A stretch of DNA of 8,569 nt from JAWLCA01 sp050485905 (GCA_050485905.1 JBJHCH010000137.1:1-8569), one strand, 5' to 3'; counted from the first letter of the stretch, positions 1 to 7,300 are shown. Notes: generated from the letters alone by a model not told the origin. A program made the numbers and translations.

Positions 1-1054
1 CACCAGCGCCGTGGCCTCGCTGCCGGCGCTGATCATCCAGCGCGCCGACCCGGGCCTGTACAACCTGCTCACCAACGGCATCCTGCAGGCGCGCCTGGAT
101 TTCGACCGCTCGAAGATGACCTGCCGGGCCATCGCCAATCGCATGGCGGACATGGCCGGCGGTCAGGCTGGCTGGGACCAGCTCGCCGAAGGGATGGCGC
201 TGCGGGATGCGGTCAGCAGCACCGATGCCGTCTCCGCCATCGAGCAGGCCGAGTCCAACAAAGGGAACAACGGCGTGCCATGGGTCGGCGGCGGCAACGC
301 GGGCGGCTCCGGTCAGAGTTCGATCAAGGTGGTCGGCGATGTGACGCGCGCGGGCTACAACCTGCTCAACGGGCGCAGCGCCACCGATACCTCGTCGATC
401 GCGCGCAGCGCCTGCGGCAACCGCCTGACCTGCCAAACCTGGTCGTCGCCGGGCGCGGCCGCGGCCTTTGCGAATCGAGTTTTGGGCGAACGCGAGCAAC
501 GCACCTGCGAAAACTGCACGAAGACCCAGACCACGCCTGGCGTCGGGCTCACGCCAGTGATCCAGGAAGAGTACGAGACCAAGCTGCAGGTGCTGCAGGA
601 GCTGGTGACGGGCGCCCGGCCGACGACGCTGGCCAATCTCGACGCAGCCGGCAGCAGCTCGCTGCCGATCACCCGCGGCGTGATCGAGGCCCTGCGTGAC
701 GAACCCGACCAGGACGTGCTGGGCCGGCGCCTCGCGTCCGAGGCGGCGCTGTCCAGCGTGCTGGAGAAGGCCCTGCTGCTGCAACGTACGTTGCTGACCG
801 GCAAGAAGGAGCCGAACGTCGCCGCCAACGAGCTGGCCGTGCAGGCGGTCGACCAGGAGAACAGCGCGCTGGAGCAGGAGATCAACAACCTCAAGACCGA
901 ACTGGAGCTGCGCCGCACGCTGGCCGGCAACTCGGCAATGGCGATCATCCAGCGCCACAGCACCCGCGCTGCCGGCTCGCGCGGCGTCTTCGAGGGCGAC
1001 ACCACGCGCGACCGTCTGCGGGAAGTCCAGAAGCCGCGGAGCGGTACGCCATGA
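1..1054 (+). CDS. Integrating conjugative element protein, PFL_4711 family (5'-truncated by window edge)
   Basis: C-terminal part of a protein of the family named after PFL_4711 (TIGR03755-type), a conserved component of genomic-island-type conjugation systems. Its biochemical role is not settled; from its neighbours it belongs to the mating-pair-formation apparatus at the cell envelope. The frame is open to the left edge, and the GTG at 11 lies inside the conserved region, so the true start is upstream of the window. About 350 residues are visible. Numbering from that GTG, five cysteines stand out (about 38, 135, 141, and a CxxC-like pair at 166 and 169), consistent with an exported, disulfide-bonded protein. 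A Gly/Asn-rich stretch lies near 85-101. The C-terminal third (about 255-310) is charged and Leu-rich with coiled-coil character (runs such as QENSALEQEINNLKTELELR). The stop overlaps the next start in an ATGA, so translation is probably coupled. Family assignment rests on recognised sequence and gene order; I am fairly sure of it. Confidence 0.85.
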   Translation, partial: TSAVASLPALIIQRADPGLYNLLTNGILQARLDFDRSKMTCRAIANRMADMAGGQAGWDQLAEGMALRDAVSSTDAVSAIEQAESNKGNNGVPWVGGGNAGGSGQSSIKVVGDVTRAGYNLLNGRSATDTSSIARSACGNRLTCQTWSSPGAAAAFANRVLGEREQRTCENCTKTQTTPGVGLTPVIQEEYETKLQVLQELVTGARPTTLANLDAAGSSSLPITRGVIEALRDEPDQDVLGRRLASEAALSSVLEKALLLQRTLLTGKKEPNVAANELAVQAVDQENSALEQEINNLKTELELRRTLAGNSAMAIIQRHSTRAAGSRGVFEGDTTRDRLREVQKPRSGTP

Positions 1055-1404
1055 GCCGGCTCGCCTGGCTGCGGCTGCCATGGCTGTTCAACCGCCGCGT
1101 CGGCGTGGCGCTACTGTGGACCTTGCTGGTGGTCGCCGCCGCGGCGGCGGTGAACATCGCCGGCATCCACGTGGTCGGCGGCGTCGAGGGCTGGCAGCAC
1201 TGGCTGCAGGCGCACGCCGGCCACTTCTTCGTGTGGCGTCTGTGCCTCTACGGAGCGACGGCTTACGGCTGGTGGTGGATGCGTCGGCGCCTGTTGCGGC
1301 GGGAGCCGTCCCGCGAGACGCATCAGCGCCTGCTGCGCACGGAGATCGCGGCCGTGATCGCCGTGGTCGCGCTGGAAGCCAGCCAATTGTTGCAGCACGG
1401 CTGA
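1051..1404 (+). CDS. Small ICE-associated membrane protein between PFL_4711-type and TraG-N genes
   Basis: A 117-residue protein with a basic N-terminus and three probable membrane segments: about residues 17-39 (Ala/Val-rich), 59-77 (aromatic, ending in a WWWM run) and 98-111. A strongly basic loop, RRRLLRREPSR, follows the second segment and is probably cytoplasmic by the positive-inside rule. Small hydrophobic proteins usually sit at this place in PAGI-2/ICEclc-type transfer operons, and they are normally annotated only as hypothetical or conjugal transfer proteins. The start is fixed by the ATGA overlap with the preceding gene. It probably works in the inner membrane with the conjugation channel. 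I cannot name a specific function. Confidence 0.75.
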   Translation: MSRLAWLRLPWLFNRRVGVALLWTLLVVAAAAAVNIAGIHVVGGVEGWQHWLQAHAGHFFVWRLCLYGATAYGWWWMRRRLLRREPSRETHQRLLRTEIAAVIAVVALEASQLLQHG

Positions 1405-1408
1405 CACC

Positions 1409-1422
1409 GGGAGGCAGGCATG
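1409..1422 (+). promoter_or_regulatory. Strong ribosome binding site of the TraG-N gene
   Basis: GGGAGG at 1409-1414 lies 5 nt before the ATG at 1420 and immediately after the stop codon of the preceding gene (1402-1404). It supports this start and independent translation initiation within the operon. Confidence 0.75.
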
Positions 1423-2952
1423 ACGCTCTACACCACGGACTACCTGGAGTATTACCTGACCCTGGTGGCTTGGGTGGTCAACAACGGCATCTGGAGCATC
1501 CTCGTGGCCAGTGGCGTGTTCGCGCTGCCGTTCGTGGCCATCGTGATCCAGGAATGGCTCAAGGCCCGCAGCGAAGGTGCGGACGAAGGCAACAAGGGCG
1601 TGCTGTCGTCGATGCGCATCGAGAACCGGGTGTGGGTGGCGATCGTGGTCATCATGTTCGCCGGCATCCCGTTCATCCCGGTGGATCTCGCCACGATCAG
1701 GTTCGACACCACGCGCTCCGCGCAATGCCAGGTCAGTGTCCCGCTGCCCAGCGACACGGGCTGGTCCAACGTCTACACGGCGCTCAACGACCAGAGCGCG
1801 CTGGTGCCGGTGTGGTGGTTCTTCATGCACGCGCTGTCGAAAGCCGTGACGGGCTCCGCGGTGGCGGCGATTCCCTGCGGCACGGACCTGCGTCAGATTC
1901 GCATGGATGTGGATGCCACGCGCATCGACGATCCGGTGCTGGCACAGGAGGTCGCCGACTTCACGCACGACTGCTATGGGCCGTCGCGCGCCAAGCTGTT
2001 CATGAACCGGCCGACGCTCTCCGACGAGCAGATGAACGACGTCACCTGGATCGGGTCGAGTTACTTCCTCGACACGCCCGGCTTCTATGACACCTATCGC
2101 GCCAAGACCCCACGCACGGCCTGGCCCTACGACGCGACCCGCGATGCGGGGCTGGCACAGGTGGACAGCGGCGGCGGCTATCCGTCCTGCCGGCAGTGGT
2201 GGGCCGATGGCGGCCAGGGACTGCGCAGCCGGCTGCTGGCACAGGTCGACCCGGACCTGCTGACCCGCATCGGGCGCTGGGTGGGCTTCCTGTCGCAGAG
2301 CGAGGTCAATGACTCGGTGATCCGCGCCGTCGTCTCACCGCGGCAGCAGAAGATGAACCAGGGCGCCGTCTACACCGACTACGGCGGCCAGATCGACAAG
2401 ACGCTGCCGAACATCGTCACGCGCGGCGCGAGCGACCTGGGGCTGACCGTCGGCTCGCTGGGCTTTTTTCCGGCGATGGACGTGGTGCGGCAGGCGCTGC
2501 CGATGGTGCTGACCATGCTCAAGATGGCGCTCGTCATCTGCATCCCACTGGTGCTGCTGATCGGCACCTACGACCTGAAGACGGTGGTGACGGTGAGCTG
2601 CGTCCAGTTCGCGCTGTTCTTCGTGGACTTCTGGTTCCAGCTCGCGCGCTGGATCGACAGCACGATCCTGGATGCGCTCTACGGCTGGGGGTTTGGCGCG
2701 GACAGGCCGCACACCAACTTCGACCCATTGGTCGGCCTGAACAATGCGTTCGGCGACATGCTGTTGAACTTCGTCATGGCAACGATGTTCATCGTGTTGC
2801 CGACGTTCTGGGTCATGGCACTCGGATGGTCAGGAGTTCGCGCTGGAAACTTCCTGGGCGGTCTCATCACTGGCACGTCCGATGCGAAGTCGGCTGGAGG
2901 TAGTGGCTCTCGCCTTGCGATGACGGCCGTATCGAAAGGTGCGGCGAAGTAA
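1420..2952 (+). CDS. traG: TraG N-terminal domain conjugal transfer membrane protein
   Basis: A 510-residue integral membrane protein matching the TraG_N family (PF07916 type) found in genomic-island-type ICEs. Membrane segments are visible at about residues 22-44 and 68-88. A large extracytoplasmic region follows, with scattered cysteines (in QCQVSV, IPCGT, HDCYG, PSCRQ) that could form disulfides. A C-terminal hydrophobic block at about 355-415 and 443-472 ends in a Gly/Ser/Ala-rich tail. In F-type systems TraG has a long extra periplasmic C-terminal domain for mating stabilisation and entry exclusion. That domain is absent here, which is the normal shorter form for these ICEs rather than a truncation. 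The protein is expected in the inner membrane as part of mating-pair formation. It is unrelated to the VirD4-type coupling protein that is also called TraG. It is the last gene of the plus-strand operon and converges on the DUF3742 gene. Confidence 0.88.
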   Translation: MTLYTTDYLEYYLTLVAWVVNNGIWSILVASGVFALPFVAIVIQEWLKARSEGADEGNKGVLSSMRIENRVWVAIVVIMFAGIPFIPVDLATIRFDTTRSAQCQVSVPLPSDTGWSNVYTALNDQSALVPVWWFFMHALSKAVTGSAVAAIPCGTDLRQIRMDVDATRIDDPVLAQEVADFTHDCYGPSRAKLFMNRPTLSDEQMNDVTWIGSSYFLDTPGFYDTYRAKTPRTAWPYDATRDAGLAQVDSGGGYPSCRQWWADGGQGLRSRLLAQVDPDLLTRIGRWVGFLSQSEVNDSVIRAVVSPRQQKMNQGAVYTDYGGQIDKTLPNIVTRGASDLGLTVGSLGFFPAMDVVRQALPMVLTMLKMALVICIPLVLLIGTYDLKTVVTVSCVQFALFFVDFWFQLARWIDSTILDALYGWGFGADRPHTNFDPLVGLNNAFGDMLLNFVMATMFIVLPTFWVMALGWSGVRAGNFLGGLITGTSDAKSAGGSGSRLAMTAVSKGAAK

Positions 2953-2980
2953 GGAGCACTCTCTCGCGTTGATGCGACAG

Positions 2981-3343
2981 CTACGGCTCGTCGGGATCGC
3001 CCATGTCGATCCGCCAGTCATCTTTGTCGTACAGGCCGACGCCCGAGTGTCCGTCTCTAAGTTCCGGCTGCTTCTCGTCGTCCTCATCGGCATTCCGCGC
3101 GAGCCATGCGGCGACCACCGCAAAGGCCAGCAGCAGGACGAGCCAGGATACGGTGTAGAGCAGCACGCCAAGTACGGCCAGCTTGACGATCCAGAGCACC
3201 GCCGTGGTCGCGCCCGCAGGCACCCCGCGCGTCACCAGCCAGCCGGCGACACGCTGCTCGCGGCGCAGGTATCCACGCCAGGCACGGCCAGCCCCCCGGC
3301 CCAGCCGGTGGCTCCAGCGCCCGTTGTGCGTGTTGGTGGTCAT
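2981..3343 (-). CDS. DUF3742 family ICE membrane protein
   Basis: A 120-residue protein of the DUF3742 family, routinely found next to TraG-N in PAGI-2/ICEclc-like elements and usually encoded on the opposite strand. Residues 1-31 are basic and Arg/Gly-rich (WSHRLGRGAGRAWRGYLRR). A long hydrophobic stretch, about 43-82, could span the membrane once or twice. The C-terminal part is acidic and ends in the characteristic YDKDDWRIDMGDPDEP. The ATG at 3343 is chosen because a GAGG lies 9 nt upstream. An ATG two codons earlier (3349) has only 3 nt to that GAGG, and a start at 3412 would add 23 residues unlike the family. Its function is unknown; inner-membrane association is an inference. The stop lies 28 bp from the convergent TraG-N stop. 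Confidence 0.85.
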   Translation of the reverse strand: MTTNTHNGRWSHRLGRGAGRAWRGYLRREQRVAGWLVTRGVPAGATTAVLWIVKLAVLGVLLYTVSWLVLLLAFAVVAAWLARNADEDDEKQPELRDGHSGVGLYDKDDWRIDMGDPDEP

Positions 3344-3469
3344 GCTCATATGCCTCGGCTTCAGTGGTGCCTCACCTCGCGGAGCGGCCGGTCGTGGCCT
3401 GCCCTCCAGCATAGACCGCGATCAGGAGGGCGGGTTGCGGCCGGCAGAGCCGGGTTGGCTCGGGTCGCA

Positions 3470-3557
3470 GGTCGATTAGATTCTGCACGATAAATCAAAC
3501 CTTATGCTACTTTACCTGCACGTTCTTGCAATGGCTCTAGGGGTCGATTGGATTCTG
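3470..3557. repeat. 16-bp direct repeat pair (15/16 identical) upstream of abiEi
   Basis: GGTCGATTAGATTCTG at 3470-3485 recurs as GGTCGATTGGATTCTG at 3542-3557, one mismatch in 16, with a 72-bp period. The second copy ends 15 bp before the chosen abiEi start. The DNA between the copies is much more AT-rich than the genes on either side. The repeats could be regulator sites or a recombination scar; the sequence alone does not decide. Confidence 0.6.
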
Positions 3558-3573
3558 TGTTATTTTTATAACA
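3558..3573 (+). promoter_or_regulatory. Candidate AbiEi operator: perfect inverted repeat at the abiEi start codon
   Basis: TGTTAT-TTTT-ATAACA is a perfect 6-4-6 inverted repeat directly abutting the second 16-bp direct-repeat copy. Its last base is the A of the abiEi start codon. AbiEi antitoxins are known to repress their own promoter by binding inverted repeats with an N-terminal winged helix. That makes this a plausible operator, but binding is inferred. Confidence 0.4.
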
Positions 3574-4331
3574 TGGATGGAAATTCTCGGCACCAGGTAA
3601 TCAAGCGACTGCAGGCGGGACTCCCCCGCGGGGCGCCGTTCGACCTTGCCACCCTGAACCAGTTCGGGGTGTCGCCACAGCTCGCCGCCCACTATGCCGA
3701 CGGCGGGTGGCTCGTGCGCCTGGCCCATGGCGTCTATGCCTTCCCGAACGATGAGTTCGGAGTCTACGGTGCGCTGAAGTTCCTGCAACAGCGCGTGCCC
3801 GGCCTGCACGTCGGCGGCAAGAGCGCCCTGGCCCTGCAGGGCGTGCGGCACAACCTGGGCAGCCGGGAGACGCTGGTGCTGTGGGGCGACGGTCGTTTCG
3901 CGTTGCCCGCCTGGTTCACCTCGCGCTTTCCGGCCCGGTACGTCCACGCCCGCCTGTTCGACTGGCCGGACACGGTGCTGGCCAGCAAGACCCTGACCAC
4001 GCCGCCTGGCCTGCCCGAGGATCTGCGGGCGGCTGCCTCCGAGCGTGCCATTCTGGAGCTGCTGTACGAAGCCGGCGTCAAGCAGAGCCTCGAAGAGGCC
4101 CGCAACATCTTTGATGGACTGCGTTCCCCCCGGAAGGACTTGCTCGGGCAACTGCTGTCCTGCTGCACCAGCGTGAAGGCCGTGCGCCTGTTCCTCACCT
4201 GGGCGCGCGAGACCAGCCTCGTGGATGTCGATGCCCTGCTGGAGCGGTACCCGGTTCGCACCGGCAGCAACACGCGCTGGATGAGCCGGCTCGATGACGG
4301 CACCTTGCTGAGCCTGAGACCTCATGGATAA
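3573..4331 (+). CDS. abiEi: AbiEi-family type IV antitoxin / transcriptional autorepressor
   Basis: A 252-residue AbiEi-like protein. In AbiE systems the antitoxin counteracts the AbiEii nucleotidyltransferase without forming a stable complex with it (type IV) and also represses the operon. The N-terminal 58 residues look like the antitoxin winged helix: a helical segment, then LAAHYADGGWLVRLAHGVYAFP, the usual helix-wing pattern ending in GVYA. The rest (with HVGGKSALALQGV at about 79-91 and WPDTVLASKTL further on) matches the C-terminal antitoxin domain. The frame is open back to an ATG at 3504, but the extra 23 residues (MLLYLHVLAMALGVDWILCY...) are hydrophobic and unlike the family. The ATG at 3573 gives the usual N-terminus although no good Shine-Dalgarno precedes it, so the mRNA may be leaderless or weakly translated. 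It overlaps abiEii by 8 bp, indicating coupled translation. Confidence 0.85.
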   Translation: MDGNSRHQVIKRLQAGLPRGAPFDLATLNQFGVSPQLAAHYADGGWLVRLAHGVYAFPNDEFGVYGALKFLQQRVPGLHVGGKSALALQGVRHNLGSRETLVLWGDGRFALPAWFTSRFPARYVHARLFDWPDTVLASKTLTTPPGLPEDLRAAASERAILELLYEAGVKQSLEEARNIFDGLRSPRKDLLGQLLSCCTSVKAVRLFLTWARETSLVDVDALLERYPVRTGSNTRWMSRLDDGTLLSLRPHG

Positions 4332-5244
4332 GACCTACGCGGACACCGTTCGCCTGCTGCTGGCCGTCGCGCCCGACGTGTTCGCCAACGACATCTTCGC
4401 CATGAAGGGCGGCACGGCCATCAACCTCTTCGTGAGGGACATGCCGCGCCTGTCGGTGGACATCGACGTCGTGTACCTCCCGTGGCAGACGCCGCGCGAC
4501 GAAGCGCTGCAAGCCATCAACCAGGAACTGGCCGCCATCGCCACGCGCCTTGCACCACTGGGCGTGCAGACACGCCCGGTTCGCGCCAAGGACCTGGGGG
4601 ACACCAAGCTGATCGTCGAGAACGACGCCCACCAGGTGAAGATCGAGGTCAACGTCGTGTTCCGAGGCAGCGTGCTGCCCGTCGAGCGGCGGCCGCTGAG
4701 CGTCAAGACCAGCGATCTGTTCGGCGTCGAGTTCGAGCTGCCGGTTCTGGCACCGGACGAGCTGTACGCTAGCAAGCTGGTGGCCGCGCTGGATCGGCAG
4801 CACCCCCGCGACCTGTTCGACGTGTGGCAGCTCTACGAATCGGGCGACATCAGCGACGGCATGGTCGAGTGCTTCGTGATCTATCTGGCGGGCCACAACC
4901 GGCCGCCCCACGAAGTGCTGTTCGGCAACGACAAGGACATCGCCGGCGAGTACGAGCGGGCCTTTGTCGGCATGACCGAAGTGGACTGCTCCCTGGAGAC
5001 ACTGCTCGACGCTCGCGCCAGGATGCGGCGTGAGCTGCCACAGCGACTGAGCACCGCGCACAAGCAGTTTCTGAGCGGGCTGGCGCGCGCAGAACCGGAC
5101 TGGTCGCTGGTGCAATGCCAACACGCCGCGCAACTGCCGGCACTGCGCTGGAAGCTCGCCAATCTCGAAACCTTCCGCAAGCGCCGTCCCGACGACTTCG
5201 CAGCGCAATCCGCCGCCCTCGACACCGGCTTGGGCCAGAGCTGA
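4324..5244 (+). CDS. abiEii: AbiEii/AbiGii-family nucleotidyltransferase toxin
   Basis: A 306-residue toxin of the AbiEii/AbiGii nucleotidyltransferase family (PF08843 type). Members transfer nucleotides to an RNA target and arrest growth, giving abortive phage infection or element maintenance. The nucleotidyltransferase signature is complete: KGGTAINLF at 28-36 (the GG[ST] motif), then D46 and D48 in LSVDIDV as the metal-binding acidic pair, and a third acidic strand KIEVNV with E108. The family motif follows as DELYASKLVAALDRQHPRDLFDV (about 145-167), with K151, D157/R158, R162/D163 and D166. All expected catalytic residues are present, so it should be active. The ATG sits inside the end of abiEi (ATGGATAA), the usual tightly coupled arrangement. 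No truncation is seen. It is likely repressed together with abiEi by AbiEi. Confidence 0.9.
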   Translation: MDKTYADTVRLLLAVAPDVFANDIFAMKGGTAINLFVRDMPRLSVDIDVVYLPWQTPRDEALQAINQELAAIATRLAPLGVQTRPVRAKDLGDTKLIVENDAHQVKIEVNVVFRGSVLPVERRPLSVKTSDLFGVEFELPVLAPDELYASKLVAALDRQHPRDLFDVWQLYESGDISDGMVECFVIYLAGHNRPPHEVLFGNDKDIAGEYERAFVGMTEVDCSLETLLDARARMRRELPQRLSTAHKQFLSGLARAEPDWSLVQCQHAAQLPALRWKLANLETFRKRRPDDFAAQSAALDTGLGQS

Positions 5245-5249
5245 CGAAC

Positions 5250-5276
5250 ATCCCGCAGCGCCCCACTTGCCGGGAT
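5250..5276 (+). terminator. Hairpin just after abiEii (possible terminator, no T-run)
   Basis: ATCCCGCA pairs with TGC-CGGGAT: eight base pairs with one bulged C and a 10-nt loop, beginning 6 nt after the abiEii stop. The position suits an operon end. The following bases (TGCCCC) contain no T-run, so it could instead be an RNA-stabilising structure or part of the repeat-rich spacer. Confidence 0.35.
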
Positions 5277-5282
5277 TGCCCC

Positions 5283-5420
5283 ATGCCGCATTCATCGTGG
5301 CATCCACGAAGCAGCGGCCCTATACCCAAAGGCTTCCGACAAAGGCCTAAGGGCTGGGAAGGGGCAAAGGAAGGGCGCCAAGGGGAAAGGCCCTATCCTG
5401 AAAAGGCCAAAAGGCGCCCC
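5283..5420 (+). other. Repeat- and hairpin-rich spacer before the relaxase; possible oriT region
   Basis: This noncoding spacer between abiEii and the relaxase is dense in repeats. A compact hairpin TCGTGG-CAT-CCACGA (5295-5309) overlaps a second inverted repeat, ATGCC at 5283-5287 with GGCAT at 5299-5303, so the two folds compete. Downstream, GGCCCTATACCCAAAGGC (5316-5333) is repeated imperfectly as GGCCCTATCCTGAAAAGGC (5389-5407). AAAGGC occurs five times (5328, 5341, 5386, 5402, 5410). GGGCGCC at 5373 pairs with GGCGCCC at 5413. The plus strand from 5328 to 5415 is strongly purine-rich. Origins of transfer often lie next to the relaxase gene and carry such inverted and direct repeats, but no nic site can be recognised by sequence. 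It could also be a regulatory leader. Confidence 0.35.
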
Positions 5421-5446
5421 GAGCAGCCCGTCATCCGGGGTTCGCC

Positions 5447-7300
5447 ATGCTCTCGCTGTTCCAGCGCAAAAGGGTGCCACCCGCCGCCGGCACGCCGCCC
5501 ACCTCCGCCATCGAAACTCCGAAAGGGTCGATGCGGCCGGAGTCGGCCGCATCGCTGCTGGCCACGCCGCGCCGGCAGAAACTGCTGGAACACATCTGGC
5601 AGCGCACATCGCTCTCGCGCCGGCAGTTCGCCACGCTCTACCTCGCCCCACTGGAGCGCTACGCCGAGCTGGTCCAGCAGTTCCCGGCCTCCGAGAACCA
5701 CCACCACGCCTATCCGGGCGGCATGCTGGACCACGGCCTGGAGATCGTCGCCTATGCGCTGAAGCTGCGGCAGTCATACCTGCTGCCTGCGGGCGTCACG
5801 CCGGAGGCACAGGCGGCCCAGGCCGAAGCCTGGACTGCAGGCACGGCCTACGCGGCCCTGCTGCACGACATCGGCAAGATTGCGGTCGATCTGCACGTCG
5901 AACATGCCGACGGCAGCGTCTGGCATCCCTGGCACGGCCCGCTGCGAAAGCCCTACCGCTTCCGTTACCGAAAGGAGCGTGAATACCGCCTGCACAGCGC
6001 CGCCACCGGGCTGCTCTACGTGCGCCTTCTCGATCGGGACATCTTCGACTGGCTCAGCGGCTATCCCGACCTCTGGGCCGCGCTGCTGTACGTACTGGCC
6101 GGCCAGTACGAGCATGCCGGCACGCTCGGCGAGCTGGTCGTGCAGGCCGACCAGGCATCGGTCGCCCAGGAACTCGGCGGCGATCCCAGCAAGGCGCTGG
6201 CGGCCCCCAAGCATGCGCTGCAACGCAAATTGCTCGACGGCTTGCGCTACCTGCTCAAGGAAGCGTTCAAGTTGAACCAGGCCGGCCCGGCGGACGGTTG
6301 GCTGACCCAAGACGCCTTGTGGCTGGTGAGCAAGACCGTCTCCGACAAGCTGCGCGCACATCTGCTGTCACAGGGCATCGACGGCATCCCGGCCAGCAAT
6401 ACGGCGGTGTTCAACGTGCTGCAGGATCACGGCATCGTGCAACCGACGCCGGATGGCAAGGCGATCTGGAAGGCTACCGTCACCAGCGACGCGGGCTGGT
6501 CGCACGCATTCACCTTCCTGAAACTCTCGCCAGCGATGATCTGGGATGCCGCCGACCGGCCGGCGCCGTTCGCAGGCCGTGTGCAGGTCGAAGAGGAACA
6601 AGCGGAGCCGACGCCACAGGCGCCGGCGGTGCCCGATGGGCCGCGCGCGGAAGGCATCGAAGCTGCATCCGCGAGCACGACGCCGATCGCATCCGCAGCC
6701 ATGGACACCGGCGTGGCCGCGCTGCTCGACCTGCTGGGCGACACCGCTCCACCCACGGCACCGGAGATCCCGAGTTCCCCTGTTGCCGAGCCCGAGCCGG
6801 CCCCTTCGACCGTGCCCCCGCCGCAGATGGGCCTCGCGCCTTCCCAGGATCGCGCGGAGCCCTCCGGGGCGCACTTCATGGCCTGGCTGCGTCAGAGCAT
6901 CCAGACGCGCAAGCTCATCATCAACGACGCCAAGGCCCTGGTGCATACCGTCGCCGGTACGACCTATCTCGTCAGCCCCGGCGTGTTCCAGCGCTACGCG
7001 CAGGAGTACCTTCAAGTCGCCGCGCTGGCCAAGCAGGAGAAGCTGGAGGGGTGGCAGTGGGTACAGAAGCGCTTTGAGAAGCTGGGGCAGCACCGCAAGC
7101 AGCCGAGCGGGCTGAACATCTGGACCTGCGAAGTCACGGGGCCGCGCAAGTCGCGCCGGCTGCACGGCTATCTGCTCGCCAGCCCGGAGGCGCTGTTCCG
7201 GGAGACGCCGCCAGACAACCCATACCTGCGGCTCCTCAACGAGGCCGCAAAGCGCGAAGATTCAGCCCTTGGGGGCAAGGACAACGACGATCAGGGGTAG
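5447..7300 (+). CDS. traI: MobH-family conjugative relaxase (TraI_2 domain, HD-type)
   Basis: A 617-residue relaxase of the MobH class, expected to nick the ICE at oriT and lead the transferred strand into the secretion channel. The N-terminal TraI_2 domain (about residues 30-385; PF07514 type) carries the HHH motif at 85-87 in ENHHHAYPGGMLDHG and the HD motif at H140-D141 in LLHDIGK. These metal-binding residues mark MobH proteins as HD-hydrolase-fold relaxases, unlike the tyrosine/HUH classes. An Ala/Pro/Glu-rich low-complexity linker spans about 390-470. The C-terminal domain (about 473-605; TraI_2_C/DUF1528 type) follows, starting near GAHFMAWLRQSIQTRKLIIN. The ATG at 5447 gives the usual MLSLFQRKR family start; its ribosome binding site is weak. 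The gene is intact with normal length and motifs. It is separated from the other tra genes by DUF3742 and abiE. The gene symbol follows common usage for the family. Confidence 0.92.
   Translation: MLSLFQRKRVPPAAGTPPTSAIETPKGSMRPESAASLLATPRRQKLLEHIWQRTSLSRRQFATLYLAPLERYAELVQQFPASENHHHAYPGGMLDHGLEIVAYALKLRQSYLLPAGVTPEAQAAQAEAWTAGTAYAALLHDIGKIAVDLHVEHADGSVWHPWHGPLRKPYRFRYRKEREYRLHSAATGLLYVRLLDRDIFDWLSGYPDLWAALLYVLAGQYEHAGTLGELVVQADQASVAQELGGDPSKALAAPKHALQRKLLDGLRYLLKEAFKLNQAGPADGWLTQDALWLVSKTVSDKLRAHLLSQGIDGIPASNTAVFNVLQDHGIVQPTPDGKAIWKATVTSDAGWSHAFTFLKLSPAMIWDAADRPAPFAGRVQVEEEQAEPTPQAPAVPDGPRAEGIEAASASTTPIASAAMDTGVAALLDLLGDTAPPTAPEIPSSPVAEPEPAPSTVPPPQMGLAPSQDRAEPSGAHFMAWLRQSIQTRKLIINDAKALVHTVAGTTYLVSPGVFQRYAQEYLQVAALAKQEKLEGWQWVQKRFEKLGQHRKQPSGLNIWTCEVTGPRKSRRLHGYLLASPEALFRETPPDNPYLRLLNEAAKREDSALGGKDNDDQG

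Noticed and set aside
1080..2090. 336-codon plus-strand frame spanning the small membrane protein and the start of the TraG-N gene
   Set aside because: Overlaps two recognised genes in another frame and has the Arg/Gly/His-rich composition of a shadow.
2939..3493. 184-codon plus-strand open frame across the DUF3742 region
   Set aside because: It is antisense to the recognised DUF3742 gene, has no family-like features, and its Arg/Pro/Gln-rich composition is typical of a shadow frame in GC-rich DNA.
3504..3572. N-terminal extension of AbiEi from the ATG at 3504 (hydrophobic, signal-like)
   Set aside because: AbiEi is a cytoplasmic DNA-binding antitoxin; the extension is unlike the family and overlaps the repeat-rich AT-rich control region.
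4195..5307. 370-codon minus-strand open frame over abiEii
   Set aside because: Long only because GC-rich DNA has few stops. The plus strand encodes AbiEii with complete motifs, and this translation (His/Gln/Val-rich) resembles nothing.
5115..5762. 215-codon plus-strand frame bridging the abiEii end, the spacer and the relaxase start
   Set aside because: Overlaps both real genes out of frame and is Arg/Pro/Ser-rich without any domain; the spacer looks noncoding.
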